A DNA stretch of 64,000 nt from CALFCE01 sp964411665 (lineage in GTDB: Bacteria; Pseudomonadota; Gammaproteobacteria; Granulosicoccales; Granulosicoccaceae). This document shows, one piece after another, positions 37,022-46,417 of this stretch. Each line of letters starts with the position of its first letter. The first letter of the stretch is position 1. The position numbers and the translations under genes were made by a program. The notes under the pieces are model-generated. The model saw only the letters and a list, made by a program, of their open reading frames with translations, was not told the DNA's origin and ran no database searches. The stretch covers positions 47,146-111,145 of the forward strand of contig CAYPMR010000004.1 in assembly GCA_964411665.1 (NCBI GenBank), written 5' to 3'.

Positions 37022-37570
37022 CTCAATAATCGTTATTGAGCACTCGGTCAGATTGTTGCAGCCAATTGACTGTCACTGCGCCTGCCTGGGTGCGATAAAT
37101 TTGGATTTACTTAAAGCCTGTTACTGTTGCTCTTTGGTTACTGCGATCGCACCAGCCGCAGTGTTAACTCTGTTGTTACTGATATCCGTTCCAAAATGCA
37201 CAAGCCTGCGCCTTATTAAATTCCATTTTTTTAGAAGTTCTTGTTGAAGTTCTTGTTGTTGGCGATTTGTTATTCAATGCTGATTTCAGGTTTGACTTAT
37301 GCTTTAAGTTGCTTGAATTTTCGTTGCTAACTATCTGACTCAGCTATGGAATTTTGAATTGCAAACCGAAGTTTACATTCCGTACATTAACCGTAGCTTA
37401 AATTCCCCATTCTTCTTGCTGATTCGAAGCAATAGGGTTTTCGGTCGATTGCACGATTGCTCAGATCCCTGTCCATACGACGATTACAAATGTCGCTGAC
37501 AGAACAACCATAGTTCAGATCGGTTTTTTTTGGGGAAAATCCGGGAGGAAATTAGCGTCAGGCTAATTAA
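37022..37570. other. Intergenic region, glucanase upstream / synthetase downstream
   Basis: About 550 bp with no supported gene. It contains a 12 bp direct repeat GAAGTTCTTGTT (37234 and 37246). A 7 bp stem, AATTAGC-gtcag-GCTAATT, at 37550-37568 lies next to the acyl-CoA synthetase stop and could end that transcript, though without a clear U-tract. The glucanase promoter should lie in the left part. Confidence 0.4.
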
Positions 37571-39229
37571 CTACTCTATTCGACTTAAAGCGGCTTCTCG
37601 GAGGGCGAATTTCTGAATTTTGCCGGTGCTTGTTTTTGGTAGGGGGCCAAATACGACGTGGCGAGGAACTTTAAATGCGGCCAGACGCGTTTTGCAGAAT
37701 GCGATGACCTCTTCCGCACTTGCCTCTTCACCTTCCTTAAGGGTGACAAATGCACATGGTGTCTCCCCCCAGCGTTCATCTGGTTGAGCGACGACAGCTG
37801 CTTCAAGGGTTTTGGGAAATCTGTACAAGGCCTCCTCAACCTCCAGTGTCGATATATTCTCTCCACCAGAAATGATGATGTCTTTTGCACGGTCCTTGAT
37901 CTCTACATAGCCATCAGCGTGCTGTACACCCAGGTCGCCACTGTGAAACCAGCCGCCGGCGAATGCTTCAGCCGTTGCATCCGGGTTCTTCAAATAGCCT
38001 TTCATGACGGTATTACCACGGATCATCAGTTCACCCAGAGTCTGGCCGTCATTTGGCGTGCTTTGCATGTTGGTGGAATCGAAAATATCGGCGCCATCGA
38101 GTGTCAGATAGTGCACCCCCTGACGTGACATGCGAGCAGAACGAGTATTGAGATCCAGTTGCTCCCAGTCCGCTTGAGGCAGACACACTGTCGCCGGGCC
38201 GTATGTCTCGGTCAAACCGTATAGATGTGTGACGTTAAAGCCGATGGCTTCCATCCCTTCTATGACTGCGGAAGGAGGAGCGGCACCGCCTGTGGCAATT
38301 TCAATGGGTTTGGTCGCGCGTTTTTGTATGTCGGCACTTGCATTGGCGAGCATATTTAAAACTATTGGTGCACCACACATGTGCGTGACGTCGTTTTTCT
38401 CTATGGAATCAAATATTGCCCCGGCTTCGACCTTACGCAGACAGACATGGGTAGCCATCGCTGCAGTGACACCCCAGGTAAATGTCCAGCCATCGCAATG
38501 GAACATCGGCAGAGTCCAGAGATAGCGTGAATCTTGCTGCAGACCCATGGTGATCAGATTTCCGAGTGCGTTCAGGTAGGCGCCACGGTGATGATAAACG
38601 CAGCCTTTCGGGTTACCCGTGGTGCCGGATGTGTAGAGCAGAGACAGGGATTGCCACTCGTCGGTTATGGCTTCCAGGCTCACATTCTTGTCAGCGCCAG
38701 ATGCCTGGCCCTGTTCGAGCAAGGTTTCATAGTCCATGCTGCCAAGCAATTCGTGCTCGCCATCGAATTCAGAATCGTTGATATCAATGACCAGAATGTC
38801 GCGCCCGATTTTCGCCAATGCCTGTTTGACGGTCGCTGAAAATTCAGTGTCCGTAATAATGGCTTTGGCTTCGCCGTGATTGAGTATGAAGGCTATGGTT
38901 TCAGCGTCTAGCCGTATGTTCAGTGAGTTCAGTACGCCGCCGAGCATCGGTACAGCATTGTGTAGCTCGAGCATTTCCGGTGTGTTTGAACACATCGCAG
39001 CGACACAGTCCCCGTGTGCTATGCCGTGTTGTGACAGAGCTGCAGCCAGCGCACAGCTGCGCTGCCAGAATTGTGCATAGCTGTAACGTCTTTTGCCGTG
39101 GACGATCGCAGTATGCTGCGGTCGTACTGCTGCAGCTCGCTGCAGGAAAGATACTGGCGTTAGCGGAACATGATTGGCAGCATTCTGCGGCAGATCAATT
39201 TCAAATGCAGATTGCTCAGCCATTGACAT
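37571..39229 (-). CDS. AMP-forming acyl-CoA synthetase
   Basis: An ANL-superfamily enzyme that activates a carboxylic acid to its CoA thioester. The P-loop is LLYTSGTTGNPKGCVYHH, A5 is HLYGLTETYGP, A7 is WFHSGDLG, A8 is RAKDIIISGGENIS, and the catalytic Lys is in PKTSTGKIQK. The 550-residue length fits medium-chain/short-chain types (AlkK/DmdB-like). Its start overlaps the stop of the upstream acuI-type gene, and an SDR lies before that. The grouping hints at catabolism of acrylate-, propionate- or DMSP-derived acids, but substrate is inferred. Confidence 0.9.
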   Translation of the reverse strand: MSMAEQSAFEIDLPQNAANHVPLTPVSFLQRAAAVRPQHTAIVHGKRRYSYAQFWQRSCALAAALSQHGIAHGDCVAAMCSNTPEMLELHNAVPMLGGVLNSLNIRLDAETIAFILNHGEAKAIITDTEFSATVKQALAKIGRDILVIDINDSEFDGEHELLGSMDYETLLEQGQASGADKNVSLEAITDEWQSLSLLYTSGTTGNPKGCVYHHRGAYLNALGNLITMGLQQDSRYLWTLPMFHCDGWTFTWGVTAAMATHVCLRKVEAGAIFDSIEKNDVTHMCGAPIVLNMLANASADIQKRATKPIEIATGGAAPPSAVIEGMEAIGFNVTHLYGLTETYGPATVCLPQADWEQLDLNTRSARMSRQGVHYLTLDGADIFDSTNMQSTPNDGQTLGELMIRGNTVMKGYLKNPDATAEAFAGGWFHSGDLGVQHADGYVEIKDRAKDIIISGGENISTLEVEEALYRFPKTLEAAVVAQPDERWGETPCAFVTLKEGEEASAEEVIAFCKTRLAAFKVPRHVVFGPLPKTSTGKIQKFALREAALSRIE

Positions 39230-40202
39230 CAACTACAGTCCGGCCGCGGACGCCGCCTTTGATAATTTCGCTACCTTGTGCTGCGATTTCAGAAAGTGTG
39301 CTGGTGGTTGTCATGCGTTGAAGTTGCGACATTGGCAGTTCTGCCGAAATTCGTTGCCACGCCAGTTTGCGTTTTTCTGTCGGACACATCACCGAATCTA
39401 TACCCAGCAGATTGATACCCCTGAGCAGAAACGGAATAACAGTTGTCTCTAGCTTGTTGCCTCCGGCGAGCCCGATTGCAGCAGCTGCACCGCCGTATTG
39501 TAATTGGCTAAGTACATTCGCCAGAGTGGCTCCACCAACCGAATCGATAACTGCAGCCCAGCGTTCTTTATTTAATGGCTTACCATTCCATTGCGCCACC
39601 TCATCCCGGGGAATACAGTTTTCTACACCAAGCGATTCAAGGTAGTCATCTCCGCAACGTCCTGAAGATGCAGTGACCTGATAGCCTGCATTGGACAACA
39701 GCGCACATGCCACTGAGCCCACGCCGCCACTGGCACCGGTAACCAGTATTTCACCCGCATCGGGGCGGATATTGTGTTCCTGTATTGCCATAATCGCGAG
39801 CATGGCGGTCAGGCCGGCAGTGCCAACTGCCATGGCCTGTTGCTCATCAATACCCTTGGGCAGTGGTACCAGCCAATCTCCCTTAACGCGAGCGCGCTGA
39901 GAATAGCCACCCCAATGTGCTTCACCCACGCGCCAGCCGGTCAGTACAACCTTGTCGCCTCGCTGGTAGTCCTTATGAGAGCTTTCCCGAACCGTGCCGC
40001 TGAAATCGATTCCGGGCACATGTGGGTAATTACGCACCAGGCCACCCAAACCGCCGAGCACAAGTCCGTCTTTGTAATTAAGCGTCGAATAGGCCACATC
40101 GACGGTGACATCGCCTTCTGGCAGGTCGCCATCGCTCAATTGACGGATGGATGAAGTGACTTTGTCGTCGTCACCTTTTTCAAGTAGTAGTGCGTTAAAC
40201 AT
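39216..40202 (-). CDS. acuI: AcuI/YhdH-type acrylyl-CoA reductase (MDR family)
   Basis: A zinc-free medium-chain dehydrogenase. The entry VAYSTLNYKDGLVLGG is the signature of YhdH/AcuI quinone-oxidoreductase-like proteins. GIDFSGTV, the LTGWRVGEAHWGGYSQ segment and NADPH fold VTGASGGVGSVA follow, and length (328) is typical. The family reduces toxic acrylyl-CoA to propionyl-CoA. It is the middle gene of an SDR-acuI-acyl-CoA synthetase run with gaps of 38 bp and an overlap. No dmdA/dddP gene is visible nearby. Confidence 0.85.
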   Translation of the reverse strand: MFNALLLEKGDDDKVTSSIRQLSDGDLPEGDVTVDVAYSTLNYKDGLVLGGLGGLVRNYPHVPGIDFSGTVRESSHKDYQRGDKVVLTGWRVGEAHWGGYSQRARVKGDWLVPLPKGIDEQQAMAVGTAGLTAMLAIMAIQEHNIRPDAGEILVTGASGGVGSVACALLSNAGYQVTASSGRCGDDYLESLGVENCIPRDEVAQWNGKPLNKERWAAVIDSVGGATLANVLSQLQYGGAAAAIGLAGGNKLETTVIPFLLRGINLLGIDSVMCPTEKRKLAWQRISAELPMSQLQRMTTTSTLSEIAAQGSEIIKGGVRGRTVVDVNG

Positions 40203-40240
40203 TTGATTTTTGATCTATCAGGTTGATTGGATGGTGCCTG

Positions 40241-40996
40241 TTATCGGCCGCCCGAGACATTTAAGAACGAGCCTGTTACATAGGATGCCTCATCAGAGGC
40301 AAGCCATAGAATGGCTGTCGCAACTTCATGGGCAGTCCCACCTCGCTGCATAGGAACCAGGCTGGCCAGACGATCCACTCGGCCAGGTTCCCCGCTGCTG
40401 GCGTGGATATCAGTATATATGAGCCCCGGCCTGATCGCATTGACCCGGATCCCGTCGGTTGCAACTTCCTTGGCCAGTCCGACCGTCATACTATCCAGGG
40501 CGCCTTTGGTCATCGCATAGTCGACGTATTCATTCGGCGCACCCAGCAGTGCGGCGACCGAGGATACATTGACAATACTGCCACCGTGTCCACCCTTTTT
40601 GCTCGACATCTGTTTCACTGCTGCCACCGCACAATAGACTGCACCCGAGATATTGATATCGAGAATACGCTGCAGGTTGTCTTCGGTAATCTCCTCCAGC
40701 GTTGATGCCTTCGAGACAATGCCGGCATTGTTGATCAGGACATCAAGCCTGTTGAATTTTCGCTGCGTTTCTTCAAATAAAGTGTCGACCTGTTTTCTGT
40801 CTGCAACATCGGCCTGTACGGCTATAGCCTCAACACCGGCACTTCTTGCCTGTTCCACTAATGCTAATGCGGCATCTGCAGATTGTGCGTAATTGATACA
40901 CAGGTTGTAGCCTCGTTCTATTGCCAATTCCACTGTTGCTCGTCCGATCCCTCGACTGCCGCCGGTTACCAGCATCACTTTTCTGTCTTTGTTCAT
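40241..40996 (-). CDS. SDR-family oxidoreductase
   Basis: The cofactor motif TGGSRGIGR is near the N-terminus, NNAG in VLINNAGIVSK, and the active site Ser-Tyr-Lys spans NVSSVAALLG and YAMTKGA. The C-terminal GSFLNVSGGR is typical of glucose-1-dehydrogenase/FabG-like SDRs. It is first gene of the cluster with acuI and the acyl-CoA synthetase. It might act on a hydroxyacyl intermediate, but nothing in the sequence fixes the substrate. Confidence 0.88.
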   Translation of the reverse strand: MNKDRKVMLVTGGSRGIGRATVELAIERGYNLCINYAQSADAALALVEQARSAGVEAIAVQADVADRKQVDTLFEETQRKFNRLDVLINNAGIVSKASTLEEITEDNLQRILDINISGAVYCAVAAVKQMSSKKGGHGGSIVNVSSVAALLGAPNEYVDYAMTKGALDSMTVGLAKEVATDGIRVNAIRPGLIYTDIHASSGEPGRVDRLASLVPMQRGGTAHEVATAILWLASDEASYVTGSFLNVSGGR

Positions 40997-41035
40997 GGGT
41001 TATGCCTGCCGTGGTTGTTACAGAGATAAGGCTAA

Positions 41036-41407
41036 TTAAGGGGTGTCAAGAAAACTTAAAAAGGGTGCAACGGAGAAGTACAACACAACAACGCAAAAAG
41101 CTAAAAGCGCCAGAGATGCCAGTGGCCGTCGGCGTATCATTTGTGCAAAAGTAGGTTGCTGTCCTTGTGATTTTTGTTCTGCCCATTCGCTTTTCAGGCG
41201 CTTGCTGCGTTGAAGTTGATAGTTATCGATCAACTGTCTGGCCTCTTTATATCGGCTTTCATCAACTAGCCACAGACCGGGAAATGATATGCCCCAGTTT
41301 CCAGCCTGGGTTTCATACGTATCCATACTGTTGATTGACAGCAATTCGTTAATATCCTGCAATTCGTCGTCAGGGACGTCGCGCAGTTTGAAAAGTAGTT
41401 TTGCCAT
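41036..41407 (-). CDS. DUF6164-like membrane protein
   Basis: A 123-residue protein: an N-terminal MAKLLFKLRDVPDDE and YETQAGNWGISFPGLWL domain, a charged linker, and one C-terminal transmembrane helix (PLASLALLAFCVVVLYFSV). The first half resembles the DUF6164 group, whose function is unknown. Its start lies inside the 3' end of the upstream glycosyltransferase gene (38 bp overlap), which indicates co-transcription. Confidence 0.75.
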   Translation of the reverse strand: MAKLLFKLRDVPDDELQDINELLSINSMDTYETQAGNWGISFPGLWLVDESRYKEARQLIDNYQLQRSKRLKSEWAEQKSQGQQPTFAQMIRRRPLASLALLAFCVVVLYFSVAPFLSFLDTP

Positions 41408-42278
41408 GCTTTTCTATAGAGGAAGACAAATGGGCACGCAGCGAATCAGTGGGTATAAGGTCATCAAGTTGATTCAGCATTTTTTCGGCTTCGCTGTAGC
41501 GGCCGCGTTTGATTGCACCTTTCAAATATACTGCTGACTTCTCCAGCAGGGTGGACTTCGTTGCCTGAGCCTGGTCTTTGCTCAGCGTATTGCTGCGCAG
41601 GATTTTCTCCAATGCTCGTATGCGAAAACGATCCATACTGTTGTATTTTCGTGATAGTTGATCAACATGTCCACCATACTTGTACAAAAGCGGCTTTTCT
41701 ACATAGGTCACCGGCCAGTGACTGCACAAGCGCAACCACAGGTCATAATCTTCACAAGCGGGTAGACCGGTGTCGAAGGTACCCAGTTGTTCGAAAACGC
41801 TCTGATGAATCATCACTGCAGAGGGTGAAATTGCGCAAAGTGGTAAACACATGGGATAGATCCAGCCTCCGGCTTTAGCATGTTTTTTGGCCGGGTTGAC
41901 GCGACGGCCATTGCGGATCCAGATTTCATCTGTGTGACAAATACGTGTCTCCGGCTGCTCTGCAATCGTTGCTAGTTGATGTTGCAGTTTTGATGGCAAC
42001 CACTCGTCATCCGAGTCAAGAAATGCGATCCAGCTGGAACTGGCTTTTGCGATACCCGTGTTGCGAGCTCTTGAGACCCCAGCGTTAGGCTGTTCTAGGC
42101 AAATCAGATCACTATAATCTTCAAGAAGTGCCGCAGTATCGTCTGTTGATCCGTCGTCGACAATGATGATTTCATCAGCCGGACGGGTTTGATGCAGTAC
42201 AGAATCTATAGCGCGGCCAAGCGTATGAGCTCTGTTGTAGGTGGGAATGATGACACTAACAGTTGGATTGTCGGTCAT
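41370..42278 (-). CDS. GT2-family glycosyltransferase
   Basis: A GT-A fold enzyme: VSVIIPTYNRAHTLGRAIDSVL, EIIIVDDGSTDDT, then ARNTGIAKASSSWIAFLDSDDEW with the DxD-like metal site. The WIYPMCLP segment and ACEDYDLWLRL acid motif are also seen. There is no membrane anchor. The 302-residue length and motifs fit transferases that build O-antigen or exopolysaccharide, but no such locus surrounds it. The 3' end overlaps a DUF6164-like gene. Confidence 0.92.
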   Translation of the reverse strand: MTDNPTVSVIIPTYNRAHTLGRAIDSVLHQTRPADEIIIVDDGSTDDTAALLEDYSDLICLEQPNAGVSRARNTGIAKASSSWIAFLDSDDEWLPSKLQHQLATIAEQPETRICHTDEIWIRNGRRVNPAKKHAKAGGWIYPMCLPLCAISPSAVMIHQSVFEQLGTFDTGLPACEDYDLWLRLCSHWPVTYVEKPLLYKYGGHVDQLSRKYNSMDRFRIRALEKILRSNTLSKDQAQATKSTLLEKSAVYLKGAIKRGRYSEAEKMLNQLDDLIPTDSLRAHLSSSIEKHGKTTFQTARRP

Positions 42279-42341
42279 GCTGATTTGTACTGAAATTTAC
42301 ACCGTTTTTTGCGCCACAGTTGCGACGAAATTTGTGTTGAA

Positions 42342-43352
42342 TTAGCGTTGCACTTCTTCTGCGATGACCGCCAGACAATCCCCTTGCCTGATCATCCCTG
42401 GAAAGTGTTTGCCGAGTAATATGCCATCGCGTCGCGCAACATACTCTTGCGCGTTCTGACCGGAGTTCATGGGGTCGAGAATACAAGCAACAACAGAGCC
42501 TCGATAAACAGATTCTCCAAGATCTGCACACATCTCCAGTAAGCCCTGAGACTCGGCAACTATAAAACTGTTTTCCTCGGGTATTTCCAGCATACGTGTC
42601 GCGCACAACGTAACTTCTTCATCGAGTAAACCACTGTGCGCCAGTACATTTCGACAGCCAACTGATGCTAATTTTATGCTCTGACGGGTTACACCGCCGC
42701 CACCGCCAAGTTCGGTTGTGACGAAAATTCGTCCCTGCGCTTCCACCAGCGTATCGAGCATGCCGCGATTGTCGAGTTCTCTCATTCGCAGGCTGTTTGG
42801 TGCACCAAATGCGATCATGATTTCTTCGGCTTTTTTTTGTTGTTCCCGATCATCAAGGAAATGCACTGCGGCAAAGGGTGTGAAATCGAGTGATTTTCCA
42901 CCTGAGTGAATATCCAGAACGATATCCGAGCGCGAGATGATTTCCGTTGTTATGTAATCGGCTATCATTTGAGTCGGTGTTCCCTGGCGTTGGCCCGGGA
43001 ATTCACGATTCATATTCAGACCGTCCAACGGTGAGAGGCGAGTCGCTGCTGCTACTGCCGGGGCGTTCAAGCAGGGTATGAGTATTAATCTGCCTGAAAT
43101 TTCCGAGGCCTGGAGTTGCCTGGCAAGATTCAATAGAGCAATTGGCCCCTCGTACTCATCGCCATGACTGCCGGCAAGCAAAGTCACTGTAGGCCCTGAG
43201 CCATTGGCGATTACGCAAATCGGTAAGCGCACTGATCCCCAGGCAGACTCATTCTGCGAGAAAGGCAAGCTTATGTGGCCGTGTTGTTTACCTTCAGCAT
43301 CGATATCGATGGATGAAGTGACGGCAGATATCACGGTGTCATCAGATGTCAT
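42342..43352 (-). CDS. DoeB-like N-acetyl-diaminobutyrate deacetylase / AstE-AspA family
   Basis: A zinc carboxypeptidase-fold deacylase. The ligands are in GSHGDEYEG (HxxE) and VLDIHSGG, with NMNREFPG between. The N-terminal HGHISLPFSQNESAWGSVRLPI and C-terminal VTTELGGGGGVTRQS resemble DoeB, which deacetylates N-alpha-acetyl-2,4-diaminobutyrate in ectoine breakdown. No doeA, doeC, doeD or ectoine uptake genes lie beside it, so the assignment is by resemblance only. A different amide substrate is possible. Confidence 0.78.
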   Translation of the reverse strand: MTSDDTVISAVTSSIDIDAEGKQHGHISLPFSQNESAWGSVRLPICVIANGSGPTVTLLAGSHGDEYEGPIALLNLARQLQASEISGRLILIPCLNAPAVAAATRLSPLDGLNMNREFPGQRQGTPTQMIADYITTEIISRSDIVLDIHSGGKSLDFTPFAAVHFLDDREQQKKAEEIMIAFGAPNSLRMRELDNRGMLDTLVEAQGRIFVTTELGGGGGVTRQSIKLASVGCRNVLAHSGLLDEEVTLCATRMLEIPEENSFIVAESQGLLEMCADLGESVYRGSVVACILDPMNSGQNAQEYVARRDGILLGKHFPGMIRQGDCLAVIAEEVQR

Positions 43353-43539
43353 GGCACTAAGTATAAACGTATAACGATTTCGTGCTCGCTGGATGTATCA
43401 AGGATGGCATTCGCGTGAACAGAAGGAGAGGACTGGATTAAAATTTTCGGCTTCAGCTAGAACTCCCGATTTTACACGAATTGTCACGCAGACCCAGCAA
43501 GCTGGTCGCGCCCGGCTGTGCTGGTGTACCATTTATCGC

Positions 43540-45318
43540 ATGACAACTCCACAGATTCTTATTAGCGGTATTCTCGTTCTAGCCATGATCATGTTTGGCT
43601 GGGGCAAATACCGCTACGATCTCGTTGCGATGAGCGCATTGTTGCTATGCGTTTTGCTTGGGCTGGTCGACAGCGAAGCGGCCTTTGCCGGTTTTGGCAA
43701 TGCCGCAGTCATCACGGTGGCAGCTGTGCTGATTATTTCAACCGCTTTGAAGAACGCCGGTGTTGTCGATATGCTCGCTTCGCGTATCAGCCATCTCACT
43801 GAAACACCCATCATGCACATAGCGGCATTAACCTCTGTCGTGACAATTGCATCGGCCTTCATGAATAACGTGGGTGCATTGGCGTTGATGTTACCGATTG
43901 CACTATCTACTGCGGCAGAGAGAAACCGCTCGCCAGCGTTGTTACTGATGCCCTTGGCTTTCGGTAGTCTGTTAGGTGGTATGACAACCTTGATTGGTAC
44001 GCCGCCGAATATCATTGTTGCAAGTATCCGCGAAAGCTACCTCGGCGAGCCTTTTTCAATGTTCTCCTATTCACCTGTCGGGCTACCAGTGGCGCTGGTG
44101 GGATTTGTATTTGTAATATTTGTTGGCTGGCGTTTAATTCCCGGCGAACGCATGAAGCAAAATTCAACAGAAAAACTTTTTGAGGTTGCCGATTATCTCA
44201 CTGAGGTGCAGGTTGGTGATAACTCCAGTGCTGTGGGCAAGGCACTGGATGAATTAGTAGAGCAGGATGATGGCAATATTGAAATTATCGGTGTTGCTGG
44301 CAAGCGACGTTTTGTGCAGATTGGTCGTGCAAGTTACAAAGTAAAAGCAGGAGATATTTTGGTATTACGGGCGGATCCGGCAGATCTAAAGTCATTTCTT
44401 GATACAAACGATTTCGAGTTGCAATCATCAGCGACGTCGAAATTTGTCGAACCGAATCCGGATAATGACATTCTAATCGAGGGTGTTGTCAAAAACGGAT
44501 CTGTGCTGGAAAACCGGGGTGTTGACAGGTTACGCCAGGTAACAAGCAGGACTGTCGCATTGGTTGGGCTGGCCCGTCAGGGGCATTCGGTAACACAACG
44601 ATTACGGCAGGTTATATTCAAGCCGGGTGATGTTCTGCTACTGCGAGGGGACGCTGAAACTATCGACAGCAATGTAAATTTGCTGGGCTTGTGGCCTCTT
44701 GCGAAACGTGAGCTGGACTTGCAGCGAGACAAAAGGGTCTATACGGCATTGGCAATTTTTGCATTTGCTATTGCATTGGGAATTTTTAAATTTGTTTCGA
44801 TGCCAGTTGCGTTTTTATTGGCGGTAGGTACCTATTTACTAACGGGGATATTGTCAGTCAGAGAAATATATGAAGACATAGACTGGCCGATTATCGTGCT
44901 CCTCGCTGCGATGATTCCGATTGGTAACGCCTTGACTGATACCGGCACAACTGCGCTGGTTGCAAATCTTATCAGGAGTGCCACAGAAGGCTGGCAAGGC
45001 TGGCAAATAGTGATGCTGGTGCTGGTTGCAACGATGTTGCTTTCTGATGTAATCAATAATGCCGCGACGGCGCTGGTTATGGCTCCCTTAGGTATTGAAT
45101 TGGCAGAGAAGCTATCGGTTAATCCGGATCCGTTCCTTATGGCAGTGGCTGTCGGTGCATCCTGCGCTTTTCTTACACCGATAGGCCATCAATGTAATAC
45201 GCTTGTGATGGGACCAGGCGGTTACAAATTCGGCGATTACTGGCGTGTTGGTTTGCCGCTTGAGATCGTCATAACCCTGGTGGCAGTGCCAATGATATTA
45301 ATATTCTTCCCGCTATAA
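43540..45318 (+). CDS. SLC13/DASS-type permease with two TrkA-C (RCK) domains
   Basis: An integral membrane transporter of about 593 residues. The N-terminal helical half has NAAVITVAAVLIIS and SAFMNNVGALALMLPIA, and the TLIGTPPNIIV signature of SLC13/ArsB-like permeases. Two TrkA-C regulatory domains follow in the middle (about 205-395). The C-terminal helical half repeats the motif SDVINNAATALVMAP and TPIGHQCNTLVMGPGGY. Such proteins move dicarboxylates, sulfate or other anions with Na+. The frame opens at 43393, but ATG 43540 begins with a membrane segment and is the likely start. Confidence 0.9.
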   Translation: MTTPQILISGILVLAMIMFGWGKYRYDLVAMSALLLCVLLGLVDSEAAFAGFGNAAVITVAAVLIISTALKNAGVVDMLASRISHLTETPIMHIAALTSVVTIASAFMNNVGALALMLPIALSTAAERNRSPALLLMPLAFGSLLGGMTTLIGTPPNIIVASIRESYLGEPFSMFSYSPVGLPVALVGFVFVIFVGWRLIPGERMKQNSTEKLFEVADYLTEVQVGDNSSAVGKALDELVEQDDGNIEIIGVAGKRRFVQIGRASYKVKAGDILVLRADPADLKSFLDTNDFELQSSATSKFVEPNPDNDILIEGVVKNGSVLENRGVDRLRQVTSRTVALVGLARQGHSVTQRLRQVIFKPGDVLLLRGDAETIDSNVNLLGLWPLAKRELDLQRDKRVYTALAIFAFAIALGIFKFVSMPVAFLLAVGTYLLTGILSVREIYEDIDWPIIVLLAAMIPIGNALTDTGTTALVANLIRSATEGWQGWQIVMLVLVATMLLSDVINNAATALVMAPLGIELAEKLSVNPDPFLMAVAVGASCAFLTPIGHQCNTLVMGPGGYKFGDYWRVGLPLEIVITLVAVPMILIFFPL

Positions 45319-45412
45319 CGAAAGCAGCTTCGGCACAAACTGATTCGTGATTGTTGTATCTGGCTGAGATTGCACAAGGGAGCTCTCACGAAATAGCCGT
45401 TTAAGCAGCTGG

Positions 45413-45450
45413 CATCACCGATCGATACAGATAGCATGCGATCGGTGATG
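45413..45450. terminator. Perfect 12-bp hairpin between convergent genes
   Basis: CATCACCGATCG (45413-45424) pairs exactly with CGATCGGTGATG (45439-45450) across a 14-base loop. It lies between the transporter and the OmpA-like gene, which converge. There is no U-tract on either side, so it may be an unusual bidirectional terminator or another structured element. Confidence 0.45.
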
Positions 45451-45503
45451 TTCAGATTATTGAGCGTAGATAAGGGTACTGCGCCAATATGTTACGTTGC
45501 CGT

Positions 45504-46187
45504 CTAGTATGGTGTAACGAATGCGTCCTGCTCGCGACCCTGAACTATAGGTTTCAGATAAATCTCTACGCGGCGATTCTTACTGCGCCCGTAACTTGAA
45601 CTGTTATCCGCAACTGGTTGCGTTTCGCCACGACCTGCACTACGCAAACGTGTACGCTGTATGCCGTTTATGTTGAGATATCTGGCAACAGATATGGCTC
45701 GCTTTTCAGACAATTGTTGATTGTAGCTATTTGATCCAGTGCTATCAGTGTGGCCAACTATGTGTACAGCCGTCTGATCATAATCAGAGATTATGTCAGC
45801 TACCTTATCGAGGCTACCTTTGAAAGATGACTTGATGCCCGCGCTATTAACATCGAAGGTAACTTCGCTAGCTACATCAAGTTTAATCGTTTCTCCATCT
45901 GGTCGGCTTAAAGCAATTTCATTACTGCTTTGCTCAGCCGCTAGTTGCTGCTGTAATTGAGCATGTTGTTTGTCCATGTAGGTACCAACAGCCGCACCCG
46001 TTAAGGCACCCACTGCTGCACCAACAAATTTACCATTGCTGTTAGTGCCGACCTGGTTGCCAATTACGGCGCCAGCCACAGCTCCGATTACGCCACCTGT
46101 TTTTGCGCGTCTGTTTGGGTCATCAGTTGCACACCCGACTGTAACAAGTGCGACGAATCCGAGTGTTACTAATTTTTTGTATATCAT
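45504..46187 (-). CDS. OmpA-family lipoprotein with glycine-zipper domain
   Basis: The signal peptide with lipobox VALVTVGC predicts an outer-membrane lipoprotein. A glycine-zipper segment (GGVIGAVAGAVIGNQVG ... GAAVGALTGAAVG) is followed by a peptidoglycan-binding OmpA domain with VGHTDSTGSNSYNQ, LSEKRAISVARYL and GRSKNRRVEIYL. This is the Pal/YiaD-like build that ties the outer membrane to the wall. The frame opens at 46301, but ATG 46187 has GGTGAG about 6 bp upstream and starts a good signal peptide. Confidence 0.92.
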   Translation of the reverse strand: MIYKKLVTLGFVALVTVGCATDDPNRRAKTGGVIGAVAGAVIGNQVGTNSNGKFVGAAVGALTGAAVGTYMDKQHAQLQQQLAAEQSSNEIALSRPDGETIKLDVASEVTFDVNSAGIKSSFKGSLDKVADIISDYDQTAVHIVGHTDSTGSNSYNQQLSEKRAISVARYLNINGIQRTRLRSAGRGETQPVADNSSSYGRSKNRRVEIYLKPIVQGREQDAFVTPY

Positions 46188-46417
46188 TATTCTCACCAAG
46201 CTAATGTTATTGTTTTTATGTGTTCGCATCCCGTTTATGTTCGTAGCTCCATTCTCAAGGCTTTCCATCGAGGAAATAATCACTACAACATTGCAAAGCA
46301 CTGCCTTATATTTCGACGAATAAGTGATTTACTGCAGTGGTGTTTTTGTGCACGAGCGATCAAAAGAGAGTTTATAGATCTGCATCACATTTTGGCGATG
46401 CTTGAAGGAGGGCTGGT

